From Chloroflexota bacterium (GTDB lineage Bacteria; Chloroflexota; Anaerolineae; UBA1429): a stretch of DNA of 5,664 nt. The notes beneath the pieces are model-generated. The model saw nothing but the letters and a program-made list of their open reading frames with translations, did no database searches and had not been told where the DNA came from. The position numbers and the translations under genes were made by a program. Shown here piece after piece: positions 1 to 5,664 of the stretch; within the stretch, counting starts at the first letter, position 1; every line of letters begins with the position of its first letter. The stretch is from the NCBI GenBank assembly GCA_012515695.1, contig JAAYXX010000070.1:1-5664 (forward strand). Reading direction: 5' to 3'.

Positions 1-2040
1 CTTATTGACTATTCCCTGGCGGTGCATGGCCTCTCGCGCCACCTCTCCACCCACGCGGCGGGCGTGCTGATCTCGGACAAGCCGTTGGTGACGTACACCC
101 CCTTGCAGCGCGCCCCTCGCGGTGAGGGCCTCATCTCGCAGTATTGTATGGAAGACGTGGAGGCCATCGGCCTGCTCAAGCTGGACGTGCTCGGCCTTTC
201 CACGCTGACCGTGCTCGATCGCGCCTTCCGGTGGATCGAACAAACTACCGGCGAGCAGCTCACCCCCAAGTCCATCCCGCTGGATGACCCAGACACCTTT
301 GCGCTGCTATCGGCTGGCGAGGTGACCGCCATCTTTCAGGTGGAAAGCGGCGGGATGCGTCGCACCCTGCGCGAGATGCAGCCCTCCGAGTTTCGCGATA
401 TTGTGGCCGTGCTGAGCCTGTACCGCCCCGGCCCCATGCAGTTCATCCCGAACTATATCAATCGCAAGTTTGGCCGCGAAGAAGTCACCTATCACCACCC
501 CTTGCTAGAGCCAATTCTGGCCGAGACCTATGGCATCATCGTCTATCAGGAGCAAATTATCCGCATCGCCCGCGACCTGGCCGGGTATACCCCCGGTGAG
601 GCCGACCTGATGCGCCGCGCTGTGGGTAAAAAGAAACAAAAGGACCTGGAAAAGCAGCACAACATCTTTCTCAAAGGGGCAGTGGAGCATGGCGTGCCGG
701 AAGAAGCCGCCGAAAAGATCTTTGCCGACATCGAGTTATTTGCCAACTATGGCTTTAACAAGTCGCACTCGGCGGCCTATGCCGTCATCACCTTGCAGAC
801 CGCCTATCTCAAGGCCCATTATCCCATCGAGTTCATGACCGCCATGCTGTCCGTCGAGCGCGGAAACACGGAAAAGGTGGTCAACCTGGTCACCGAATGC
901 CGCCGCCTGGGGATCGAAATTCGCCAGCCAGACATCAACTGCTCCGACGTAGATTTCACCATCGAACCCGTCGAGTGGTCGGACCACTGCGGCAGGCACA
1001 ACCTGCTGGGGCAAAAAGAGCTGGCCATCCGCTTTGGGCTGGGCGCTATCAAGAACGTGGGGGATGGCCCCGCCCAGATCATCGTTGACGCGCGAGGCGA
1101 CGAACCCTTTGCCGACCTGGACGACTTTATCCGGCGGGTGGACTTGCGTCACCTGAACAAGCGCGTGCTGGAATGCCTCGTCTGCGCGGGCGCGCTGGAC
1201 AGGCTGGGCGAGCGCAACGCGTTGCTGTCCGCCCTGGATCAGATGATCGCCCAGAGCCAGGAGACGCACCGGGCCAAAGAGATCGGGCAGACCAGCCTGT
1301 TCGATTTCAGCCCCAACCTGATGGGCCAGGCCGCGGGCGCGACATTCGCCCTGCCCAAGGATGTGCCCCCCATGCCGGAGAAAAAGCGGCTCGCTGAAGA
1401 AAAAGAGCTGCTGGGCATCTATATGTCGGCCCATCCGCTCAACCAGCTCTCGCAATACGTGGATGAGCGGCTCACCCCCCTCTCGGACATTGACCCGACG
1501 ATGGAGGGCAGCCAGATACAGGTGGCCGGTGTCGTCAACGGCGTTCGCGTGATTACCACGAAAAAGGGCGACAACATGGCCTTTGTGCAGTTTGAAGACC
1601 CCTCCGGCTCGATGGAGTTGGTCGTATTCCCGCGCACCTACGAGCTATCCAAAGAGCTGCTGGGCGAAGGCTCGCTGCTGTTGGTACACGCCAAGGTGGA
1701 CGTGCGCGACGAAGACACCAAGCTGATCGCGGATAGCATCGAGCCTTACCAATTGCCCAAGGATGCGCGCAAGCGGCGGCCCAGCGGCAAACGCCCCGCA
1801 AGCATCAGGGTCGACATCCCCCTGAGCGCGGACGCGACGCAGGCCAAAGAGACCGTCCATCGGGTCTACAGTCTGCTGACGGCTAACAGCGGGAGCATTC
1901 CTTTCCGCTTTTGTCTTACCAACCATCAAGGACGTGTCGAGATCGAGTTCCCCAACGCTGCCACTAGCTACACGACGCAATTGGAGCAGCAGGTTACTGC
2001 CCTGCTCGGCGCGAACCGGTTGCACGTCGATTGGGCCTAG
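1..2040 (+). CDS. dnaE: DNA polymerase III subunit alpha (5'-truncated)
   Basis: This is the catalytic subunit of the replicative C-family DNA polymerase, which extends primers at the fork in the cytoplasm. The frame is open from base 1, so the start, the PHP domain and the first catalytic aspartates lie upstream; 679 residues are visible. Numbering from the window edge, RHLSTHAAG (13-21) and GLLKLDVLGL (about 57-66) are family signatures. From memory of the family, D62 corresponds to the third catalytic aspartate (E. coli D555). Then come FQVESGGM, LYRPGP, VYQEQI, LMRRAVGKKK and FNKSHSAAYA (fingers and palm-proximal regions), a helix-hairpin-helix stretch from about 346 (GLGAIKNVG), a clamp-binding motif at 430-434, the conserved LGIYMSAHPL, an OB fold at about 506-583 and a small C-terminal domain ending LLGANRLHVDWA. 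From D62 to the end is 617 residues, close to the E. coli distance, so the C-terminus looks complete. The TAG stop lies within a 74-base tandem repeat. Identification is very secure; the exact DnaE subclass is less so. Confidence 0.97.
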   Translation, partial: LIDYSLAVHGLSRHLSTHAAGVLISDKPLVTYTPLQRAPRGEGLISQYCMEDVEAIGLLKLDVLGLSTLTVLDRAFRWIEQTTGEQLTPKSIPLDDPDTFALLSAGEVTAIFQVESGGMRRTLREMQPSEFRDIVAVLSLYRPGPMQFIPNYINRKFGREEVTYHHPLLEPILAETYGIIVYQEQIIRIARDLAGYTPGEADLMRRAVGKKKQKDLEKQHNIFLKGAVEHGVPEEAAEKIFADIELFANYGFNKSHSAAYAVITLQTAYLKAHYPIEFMTAMLSVERGNTEKVVNLVTECRRLGIEIRQPDINCSDVDFTIEPVEWSDHCGRHNLLGQKELAIRFGLGAIKNVGDGPAQIIVDARGDEPFADLDDFIRRVDLRHLNKRVLECLVCAGALDRLGERNALLSALDQMIAQSQETHRAKEIGQTSLFDFSPNLMGQAAGATFALPKDVPPMPEKKRLAEEKELLGIYMSAHPLNQLSQYVDERLTPLSDIDPTMEGSQIQVAGVVNGVRVITTKKGDNMAFVQFEDPSGSMELVVFPRTYELSKELLGEGSLLLVHAKVDVRDEDTKLIADSIEPYQLPKDARKRRPSGKRPASIRVDIPLSADATQAKETVHRVYSLLTANSGSIPFRFCLTNHQGRVEIEFPNAATSYTTQLEQQVTALLGANRLHVDWA
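1288..1302 (+). other. Internal sliding-clamp binding motif of DnaE (QTSLF)
   Basis: These five codons read Q-T-S-L-F (residues 430-434 counted from the window edge). This matches the bacterial beta-clamp binding pentapeptide pattern (Q-x-[S/D]-L-F). The motif lies after the helix-hairpin-helix region and before the OB fold, where DnaE proteins carry their internal clamp-binding site. It should tether the polymerase to the DnaN ring for processive synthesis. The motif match is seen directly; the function is inferred from the family. Confidence 0.75.
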
Positions 2041-2058
2041 CTGCCCGGCCTGGGCAGC
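2040..2058 (+). terminator. Hairpin at the dnaE stop codon, weak terminator candidate
   Basis: GCTGCCC and GGGCAGC form a perfect 7-base-pair stem around a 5-base loop (GGCCT). The stem starts on the last base of the TAG stop. No T-run follows, so it does not fit a classical intrinsic terminator. It could still protect the mRNA 3' end or assist termination together with the next hairpin at 2070-2087. The equivalent stem in repeat copy 2 (2114-2132) has one mismatched pair. Confidence 0.35.
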
Positions 2059-2069
2059 GGCTTTGGACC

Positions 2070-2087
2070 GCCGGCATCCTTGCCGGC
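2070..2087. repeat. Perfect inverted repeat (hairpin) in repeat copy 1
   Basis: GCCGGCA, loop TCCT, TGCCGGC: a 7-base-pair perfect stem with a 4-base loop. The same structure recurs exactly at 2144-2161. It is not followed by a T-tract. Its strict conservation between copies, while flanking bases have changed, suggests that the hairpin is the defining part of the element. Confidence 0.8.
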
Positions 2088-2097
2088 CCGGTTCGCT

Positions 2098-2165
2098 ACG
2101 TCGATCGGGCCTGGCCGCCCAACCTGGGCAGCAGCTTTGGACCGCCGGCATCCTTGCCGGCCCGG
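2098..2165 (+). repeat. 74-base tandem repeat, copy 2
   Basis: This is the second copy of the unit starting at 2024. It includes a decayed copy of the dnaE tail: ACGTCGATCGGGCCTGG against ACGTCGATTGGGCCTAG, so the copied stop has become TGG. The simplest reading is that the end of dnaE plus an adjacent hairpin element was duplicated in tandem. The 43-base core (2123-2165 against 2049-2091) differs at one base only. Identity falls off abruptly after 2165, where copy 1 continues TTCGCT and copy 2 continues GCAGCA. Confidence 0.85.
2144..2161. repeat. Perfect inverted repeat (hairpin) in repeat copy 2
   Basis: Identical 7-base stem and TCCT loop to the hairpin at 2070-2087, shifted by 74 bases. 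It is followed by a small additional stem, GCAGC-AGCG-GCTGC at 2166-2179, that copy 1 lacks. Transcripts running through the spacer would meet several stable hairpins in succession. Confidence 0.8.
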
Positions 2166-2261
2166 GCAGCAGCGGCTGCGCGTGGCAGAACGAGCGCGAG
2201 ACGTCCGCGACAATCTGAATCACACCACCTTGCACCATGATCCATCCTACAAACGATGGCT

Positions 2262-2268
2262 GGGGGAG
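2262..2268 (+). promoter_or_regulatory. Ribosome binding site choosing the ATG at 2279
   Basis: GGGGGAG, containing the Shine-Dalgarno core GGAG, ends 10 bases before the ATG at 2279. The alternative in-frame ATG at 2237 is preceded by CACACCACCTTGCACC, which has no purine-rich site. The downstream start also puts the signal peptide right at the N-terminus, so the two lines of evidence agree. The spacing is slightly long. Confidence 0.6.
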
Positions 2269-2278
2269 CGTGCATCGC

Positions 2279-2368
2279 ATGACAACAACCCCGCAATGGA
2301 AACGGCTCGCGTTCCTTTCATTGCTGCTGCTGGCGGTGATGCTGGCGCATCCCGTCGCTGTCGCCGCC
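2279..2368 (+). other. Sec signal peptide of the receptor-like protein
   Basis: Residues 1-30 have the three expected parts: a short n-region with a basic pair (K8 R9), a hydrophobic core LAFLSLLLLAVMLA (10-23), and a c-region HPVAVAA. Cleavage would fit after A29 (A-V-A) or A30 (V-A-A). If uncleaved it would be an N-terminal anchor, but in either case the following repeats would be exported. This is a pattern reading, not a program prediction. Confidence 0.8.
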
Positions 2369-5300
2369 CAAGGCCCCACACGCTGGGAACACGCCGGAGG
2401 GCCGCCCGGCGGCGCGATCTATACGCTGGTGAGCGACCCGCAACGCGCCGAGGTATTGTTCGCTGGCACGTCCAGCGGCATCTATAAAAGCAGCAACGCG
2501 GGCGCGGACTGGGCGCCAGTTGCCCCCGATACATTCGCCTGCCGGAGCATCCGCCAGTTAGCCATCAACCCGGAGGACAGGCGTATCCTGTACGCGGCCA
2601 CAGATGACGGGCTATGGCGCTCGCTGGATGGTGGAGATACCTGGGCGCGGCTGCCACTGGGCAACACTCACGAGGCCGTGCTGTCTCTCGTCGTGCATCC
2701 CCTGTACCCCAGCCTGCTCTATGCGGGCGCGGCAGGGAGCGTCTGGCGCAGCACTGACCGGGGCGAGCATTGGCAATCGGCCCAAGAGGGCGCCCCTTTG
2801 TTTGATAGCTGGTCGCTGGCCGTGCATCCCTGGAATCCCAACATTGTGTACGCCGGAACCGACCAGGGGGTCTATGTGAGCATGAACGCTGGCACAAGCT
2901 GGCATCCGGCGAGCAATGGGCTGCCGCCAGACGCACGCGTGCAGGCCCTTGCCGTTGCCAACAGCCACTACCTCTATGCCGGTACGCCGACAGGGCTATA
3001 TCGCTCTCAGGATGGCGGGGCCACCTGGCAGAGCGTTGGGCAGGCCGCCGGGCTGGATAGCGTCCCCATGTTACTGTTCGCCCCCGATGATAACGGCACG
3101 CTGTACGCCAGCAACCAGGGGGGCAACCTGTACCGCTCGGTGGACGCCGGGCAAAGCTGGGACGCGCTCGGCCAGGCGGGGGCGGGTCAGCCGATTCTGG
3201 CCCTGGTAGTAACCACGGGAACCCCTCGCCAGCTCTACGCCGGAACGACTCGCGGGGCCTACAAGAGCACCGACGGCGGCCTGCACTGGAGCGCAATCAA
3301 CCGGGGAATCAATAGCAGCGCCATCCGGCAGATTGTGGACGTGCCCGGTACACGCGGCCAGTTGTACGCTGTGACCGAGCATGACCTTTATCAGACACAG
3401 AACGGCGGCAAAACATGGCGACCAGCCAGCAACGACCCCATGCGCGCCATCAGCCACCTGGCGCTCGATCCGGTGGACACCAACAAGCTGTACGCCTGCA
3501 CCGACCAGGGGCACTTGAACGTCAGCCCGAACGCCGGGCAAACGTGGGAGCCAATCCCTGCCCCGCCGATGGCGCAGCCCCATTGTACGGCGCTGGCCGT
3601 GCATCATCCCGCGTCTGACGACGGCTCGCCGATGCTGTACGCGGCACTGGCAGGCCACGGAGTCTGGCGCTGGCACGGGGGCAAAAGCCCGTGGGAGCCG
3701 TTGCCCACCAACCTCCCCCAGACCACTGTTCAGGCGCTAGGGCTGGGGGCGCGCTCGCTGTATGCCGGAGTGGGCAGCGAAATATACCGACTGCCACTGA
3801 ATACCCCGCCGTCGGATGCAAGCTGGGAAATCGTGACAGCCGAACCCCTGAACGGCCAGATCACCCACCTGTTGGTGCAGGCGAACAGGAACGATACGCT
3901 GTACGCCGCCACCGACGCGGGCGGGGTTTACCGTGGCGCGGGGAATGGGTCCGGCTGGGTGAACCTGTCCGAAGGCGCGTTCCCTGCCAACATGGCTGTG
4001 CGGGCGCTGGCCGTAGCGCAGGTTGGCCGCGGCGCGCCGGGGCTATACGCCGCCACGGACGCTGGCGTCTTTTACAGCCAGAATGAGGGCGCGACCTGGG
4101 TGCTGGTCAGTTCGGGCTGCGTACAAAAAGGGATGGCCGCCTGTGTCGCCTCGGACGACGGCGCGCCAGAAGCGGTCTATGTCGGAACGAGCGGCGCGGG
4201 CATCTATCGCGGCCAGGACGGGGCGCAGTGGGGCGCGCTCTCCCTGGCTACCTGGCTGCTGCCCCTGGTTGCAATAGGGGCGGGCGCGGGTGTGGTGCTA
4301 TGGCGGGGCCGACGACGCGAGGCCGCGCCGCCCATCGAGGAGGATGAGGACGACCTCGGCTCCTGGGATGAGAGCATCTCGGCGGCGCTGTTCCAGCACA
4401 ACCGCGTGGTGCCCGACATGCTGATAACGGTCCCCCCGGCGCTGCGCGTGGTAGCGATGCGCCGGTATGTGGACACGCACAAGAACCTGGACCTGGTATT
4501 TCAGGACAACCCCCCGGCCATCGAGCCAGCCAAGCACTGGCGGCTGCAACATTTCGTCGAAATTTGGGACGCGCTGGCCGCCCGCTCGCGCAACGTGTCG
4601 GCGGCGCTGCCGCTCGCCTCGCAGATCACCGAGCAGCTTTGCGACCTGTTGGGGTTCACCCCGCTAGAAAACAGGGCTTTTCGCTCGCTGTTTGGCTACA
4701 AGATCAAGGCTCCCGCCATCCGCCTGAGCCTGCCGCCCGAGTTCCCCATCATTTTCGTGCTGGAGCGTTACCTGCGCGAAGACACTATCACCAACGTGCG
4801 CGACTTTATGCGCGTGCTGAACGTGACCTCGTTCTTTGCCGTGTTGGTTGTGGTGGACGAGGACAACAACCGGCTGGAACGCGGCAAGGAATTGCAGCGG
4901 TTGGTGCGCGGGGGAGCCGAAGACCTGATCGTGCTGGATTACGCCGACCTGCGGAGCCTGTTCCTCGCCAGGGACCCCGAATGGCAACTGGTGGACATGA
5001 TCCTGCATCAGGTGGACCTGACAGTGGTCAGCCCTTATGTCACCTCTGGCCCCGTTCCCGAAAACATGTTCTTTGGGCGAGATTATGAACTAAAGGCCAT
5101 CATGCGCGCCGTCCACGACCGCAACTTTGCCATTGTAGGCGGGCGCAAAATCGGCAAGACCTCTGTGCTGACCAAAGTCTACCGACTGATGGAACAAACC
5201 AGAGGGTTCGCGCCCTGCTACCTGGATTGCCAGTACGTGGTAGACTATGAAGAGTTTTTCAGCGCGCTGGCCTCCAATTGTCAGGTGCAAATCGAGTCGG

Positions 5301-5664
5301 CCTCGCCCGACATCTTGCGGCGGGTGATCCTGCGGCTCAAACGGCAGCGCGACGGCACGTTGATCCTGCTGCTGGACGAAGTAGACCGGCTGTTGGCGTT
5401 CGACGCCCAGCGCCACATGCGGCTGTTCCGCGTCTTTCGCGCCCTGGCGCAAGAAGGGCTGTGCCGCTTTGTGTGCTGCGGCGAGCGCCAGTTCAACGCG
5501 GCCCTGCACGACCCCCAATCCCCGCTGTTCAACTTTGCCAACATCATCCACCTGACTTATTTGAACCCGCGAGATGCCCGGCGGATCATCGAGGAACCTA
5601 TGGGCACAATGGGGCTTACGTTCGAAGACCCGGAGGCATTGCCGCAGAGCATCGTAGACCTGTC
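2279..5664 (+). CDS. Membrane receptor-like protein: Asp-box propeller, TM helix, STAND/AAA ATPase (3'-truncated)
   Basis: This is one open frame of at least 1128 codons that runs off the right edge. I do not recognise a named gene. Residues 1-30 are a signal peptide. Residues about 31-651 hold about 14 beta-propeller repeats of the BNR/Asp-box type (S-x-[D/N]-x-G-x-x-W). Residues about 656-675 are a membrane helix followed by RGRRR, then an acidic linker (701-706, EEDEDD). Residues about 713-918 are an unrecognised helical to alpha/beta domain. From about 930 there is a P-loop ATPase with FFGRDYEL, Walker A GGRKIGKT (954-961) and Walker B LILLLDE (1028-1034). Predicted topology is propeller outside, ATPase inside, suggesting ligand sensing coupled to a nucleotide switch; this role is inference. 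The start at 2279 is preferred over ATG 2237 because of the ribosome binding site and signal peptide. The gene lies 238 bases after dnaE with no evident functional link. The missing C-terminus could hold a winged helix or an effector. Confidence 0.9.
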   Translation, partial: MTTTPQWKRLAFLSLLLLAVMLAHPVAVAAQGPTRWEHAGGPPGGAIYTLVSDPQRAEVLFAGTSSGIYKSSNAGADWAPVAPDTFACRSIRQLAINPEDRRILYAATDDGLWRSLDGGDTWARLPLGNTHEAVLSLVVHPLYPSLLYAGAAGSVWRSTDRGEHWQSAQEGAPLFDSWSLAVHPWNPNIVYAGTDQGVYVSMNAGTSWHPASNGLPPDARVQALAVANSHYLYAGTPTGLYRSQDGGATWQSVGQAAGLDSVPMLLFAPDDNGTLYASNQGGNLYRSVDAGQSWDALGQAGAGQPILALVVTTGTPRQLYAGTTRGAYKSTDGGLHWSAINRGINSSAIRQIVDVPGTRGQLYAVTEHDLYQTQNGGKTWRPASNDPMRAISHLALDPVDTNKLYACTDQGHLNVSPNAGQTWEPIPAPPMAQPHCTALAVHHPASDDGSPMLYAALAGHGVWRWHGGKSPWEPLPTNLPQTTVQALGLGARSLYAGVGSEIYRLPLNTPPSDASWEIVTAEPLNGQITHLLVQANRNDTLYAATDAGGVYRGAGNGSGWVNLSEGAFPANMAVRALAVAQVGRGAPGLYAATDAGVFYSQNEGATWVLVSSGCVQKGMAACVASDDGAPEAVYVGTSGAGIYRGQDGAQWGALSLATWLLPLVAIGAGAGVVLWRGRRREAAPPIEEDEDDLGSWDESISAALFQHNRVVPDMLITVPPALRVVAMRRYVDTHKNLDLVFQDNPPAIEPAKHWRLQHFVEIWDALAARSRNVSAALPLASQITEQLCDLLGFTPLENRAFRSLFGYKIKAPAIRLSLPPEFPIIFVLERYLREDTITNVRDFMRVLNVTSFFAVLVVVDEDNNRLERGKELQRLVRGGAEDLIVLDYADLRSLFLARDPEWQLVDMILHQVDLTVVSPYVTSGPVPENMFFGRDYELKAIMRAVHDRNFAIVGGRKIGKTSVLTKVYRLMEQTRGFAPCYLDCQYVVDYEEFFSALASNCQVQIESASPDILRRVILRLKRQRDGTLILLLDEVDRLLAFDAQRHMRLFRVFRALAQEGLCRFVCCGERQFNAALHDPQSPLFNFANIIHLTYLNPRDARRIIEEPMGTMGLTFEDPEALPQSIVDL
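2369..4231 (+). other. Extracytoplasmic Asp-box beta-propeller region (about 14 repeats)
   Basis: Clear Asp-box motifs have their closing tryptophan at residues 78, 122, 165, 208, 250, 294, 337, 380, 423 and 607, for example RSLDGGDTW and KSTDGGLHW. Degenerate copies end at W472, W516, W560 and W651. Each is preceded by a LYAGT/LYAAT-type strand, and the first nine are spaced 42-44 residues apart. Such repeats form propeller blades in Ycf48/HCF136, VPS10/sortilin, sialidases and GH74 glucanases. Fourteen blades would suit two seven-bladed propellers, but a ten-bladed plus partial arrangement cannot be excluded. C614 and C622 may form a disulfide in the last part. The region probably binds a ligand or partner; no catalytic role is visible. 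Confidence 0.85.
4244..4303 (+). other. Single transmembrane helix with stop-transfer cluster
   Basis: Residues about 656-675 read LATWLLPLVAIGAGAGVVLW, an uncharged hydrophobic stretch of about 20 residues. RGRRR at 676-680 follows and fits the positive-inside rule, putting the C-terminal part in the cytoplasm. An acidic run lies 20 residues further on. With the N-terminal signal peptide this gives a type I topology. Confidence 0.8.
4352..5065 (+). other. Unrecognised cytoplasmic domain between TM helix and ATPase
   Basis: Residues about 692-929. After an acidic linker, the first half looks helical (MRRYVDTHKNLD, ITEQLCDLLGF). The second half alternates strands and helices: FPIIFVLE (822-829), FFAVLVVVDE (852-861) and DLIVLDYADL (882-891). 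The stretch VVSPYVTSGPVPENMFFGR then leads into the ATPase. This Pro/Gly-rich connector just before the P-loop domain looks like a conserved junction that I associate, from memory, with bacterial STAND-type ATPases. The strand-helix alternation suggests a Rossmann-like or other alpha/beta fold. I cannot name it, and no catalytic signature is obvious. Confidence 0.5.
5066..5664 (+). other. STAND/AAA-like P-loop ATPase domain (truncated)
   Basis: The domain opens with MFFGRDYELKAI (930-941), the FGR-x-x-E-L entry motif of STAND/AAA_16 ATPases. Walker A is GGRKIGKT (954-961), with K960 and T961 for phosphate and magnesium. Walker B is LILLLDE (1028-1034), with D1033 and E1034, followed by VDRL. 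FVCCGERQF (about 1064-1072) sits where a sensor strand would be. LTYLNPRDARRII fits the segment that leads into the lid or winged-helix part. All visible catalytic residues are intact, so active nucleotide binding or hydrolysis is expected. STAND proteins typically act as signal-controlled switches that oligomerise; that role here is inferred. Confidence 0.85.

Larger units (their letters stand above)
2024..2091 (+). repeat. 74-base tandem repeat, copy 1 (overlaps dnaE stop)
   Basis: This segment matches 2098-2165 at an offset of 74 bases with 62 of 68 positions identical. All six differences are transitions (2032, 2039, 2042, 2047, 2048, 2059). The unit begins inside dnaE: its first 17 bases encode the final residues and the TAG stop. 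It then carries two GC-rich hairpins. The shared core from CCTGGGCAGC to TTGCCGGCCCGG looks like a dispersed REP-like hairpin element of the kind found between genes in GC-rich genomes. That wider dispersal is inference, since only this window is visible. Confidence 0.85.

Noticed and set aside
736..1455. A 239-codon open frame on the minus strand inside dnaE
   Set aside because: It lies opposite strongly conserved DnaE sequence, has no recognisable domain, and long antisense frames are expected in GC-rich coding DNA.
2024..2171. CRISPR array or transposon end
   Set aside because: Only two units, with no regular unique spacers, and neither terminal inverted repeats with target duplication nor a transposase are visible.
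1934..2218. Plus-strand small open frames in the spacer (also 2031-2240 and 2080-2487)
   Set aside because: They are translations of the 74-base DNA repeats in other frames, with no ribosome binding site and repeated Arg/Pro-rich content.
2237..2239. Upstream in-frame ATG as start of the receptor-like gene
   Set aside because: There is no Shine-Dalgarno sequence before it, and it would place 14 extra polar residues before the signal peptide. ATG 2279 has GGGGGAG upstream. It remains a possible alternative.
2166..2278. Promoter for the second gene
   Set aside because: TTGCAC (2230-2235) and TACAAA (2248-2253) resemble boxes but are only 12 bases apart, and no other pair with normal spacing is convincing.
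1645..2379. A 244-codon minus-strand open frame across the dnaE end and the spacer
   Set aside because: It reads through the hairpin repeats and both flanking genes; its product is low-complexity repeat translation without family features.
2565..3296. A 243-codon minus-strand open frame opposite the propeller
   Set aside because: Arg/Pro/Ser-rich shadow of a gene whose opposite frame has regular, conserved Asp-box repeats.
2369..4231. GH74 glucanase or sialidase enzyme identity for the propeller
   Set aside because: Asp-boxes are structural and shared by many families. I could not identify catalytic residues, and fusion to a TM helix and ATPase suggests binding rather than hydrolysis.
4232..5065. 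Two adjacent genes fused by a frameshift or missed stop
   Set aside because: Codon-by-codon reading shows one continuous frame with no stop, and a sensible TM plus linker joins the two halves.

Overview
The window is GC-rich, bacterial in style, and densely coded on the + strand. It holds two long genes, both cut by the window edges, with a short repeat-bearing spacer between them. The first is the C-terminal two thirds of a replicative DNA polymerase III alpha subunit (DnaE). The second is a very long open frame running from about 2279 to the right edge without a stop. Gene style, the spacer hairpin repeat and the ATPase type remind me of Chloroflexota (Anaerolineae-like). That is a recollection-based inference, not a demonstrated placement.

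Layout. 1-2040: dnaE, open at the left edge, ending in TAG. 2024-2165: two tandem copies of a 74-base unit. The first copy starts inside the last codons of dnaE, and both carry the same GC-rich hairpin (GCCGGCA-TCCT-TGCCGGC). 2166-2278: the rest of the spacer, with no promoter I can defend and a purine-rich ribosome binding site at 2262-2268. 2279-5664: one uninterrupted frame of at least 1128 codons. I translated it line by line and found no stop or frameshift.

The second protein is the interesting object. In order it has a signal peptide, about 14 Asp-box (BNR/Ycf48/VPS10-type) beta-propeller repeats of about 43 residues, one membrane-spanning helix followed by an RGRRR stop-transfer cluster, an acidic linker, an unrecognised helical and alpha/beta domain, and a STAND/AAA-like P-loop ATPase with clear Walker A and Walker B. 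The predicted topology puts the propeller outside the membrane and the ATPase in the cytoplasm, like a one-piece receptor. The protein continues beyond the window, so its C-terminal output part is unknown.

The two genes are codirectional but separated by 238 bases and hairpins. Nothing in the sequence links the receptor-like protein to replication, and its position after dnaE is probably incidental.
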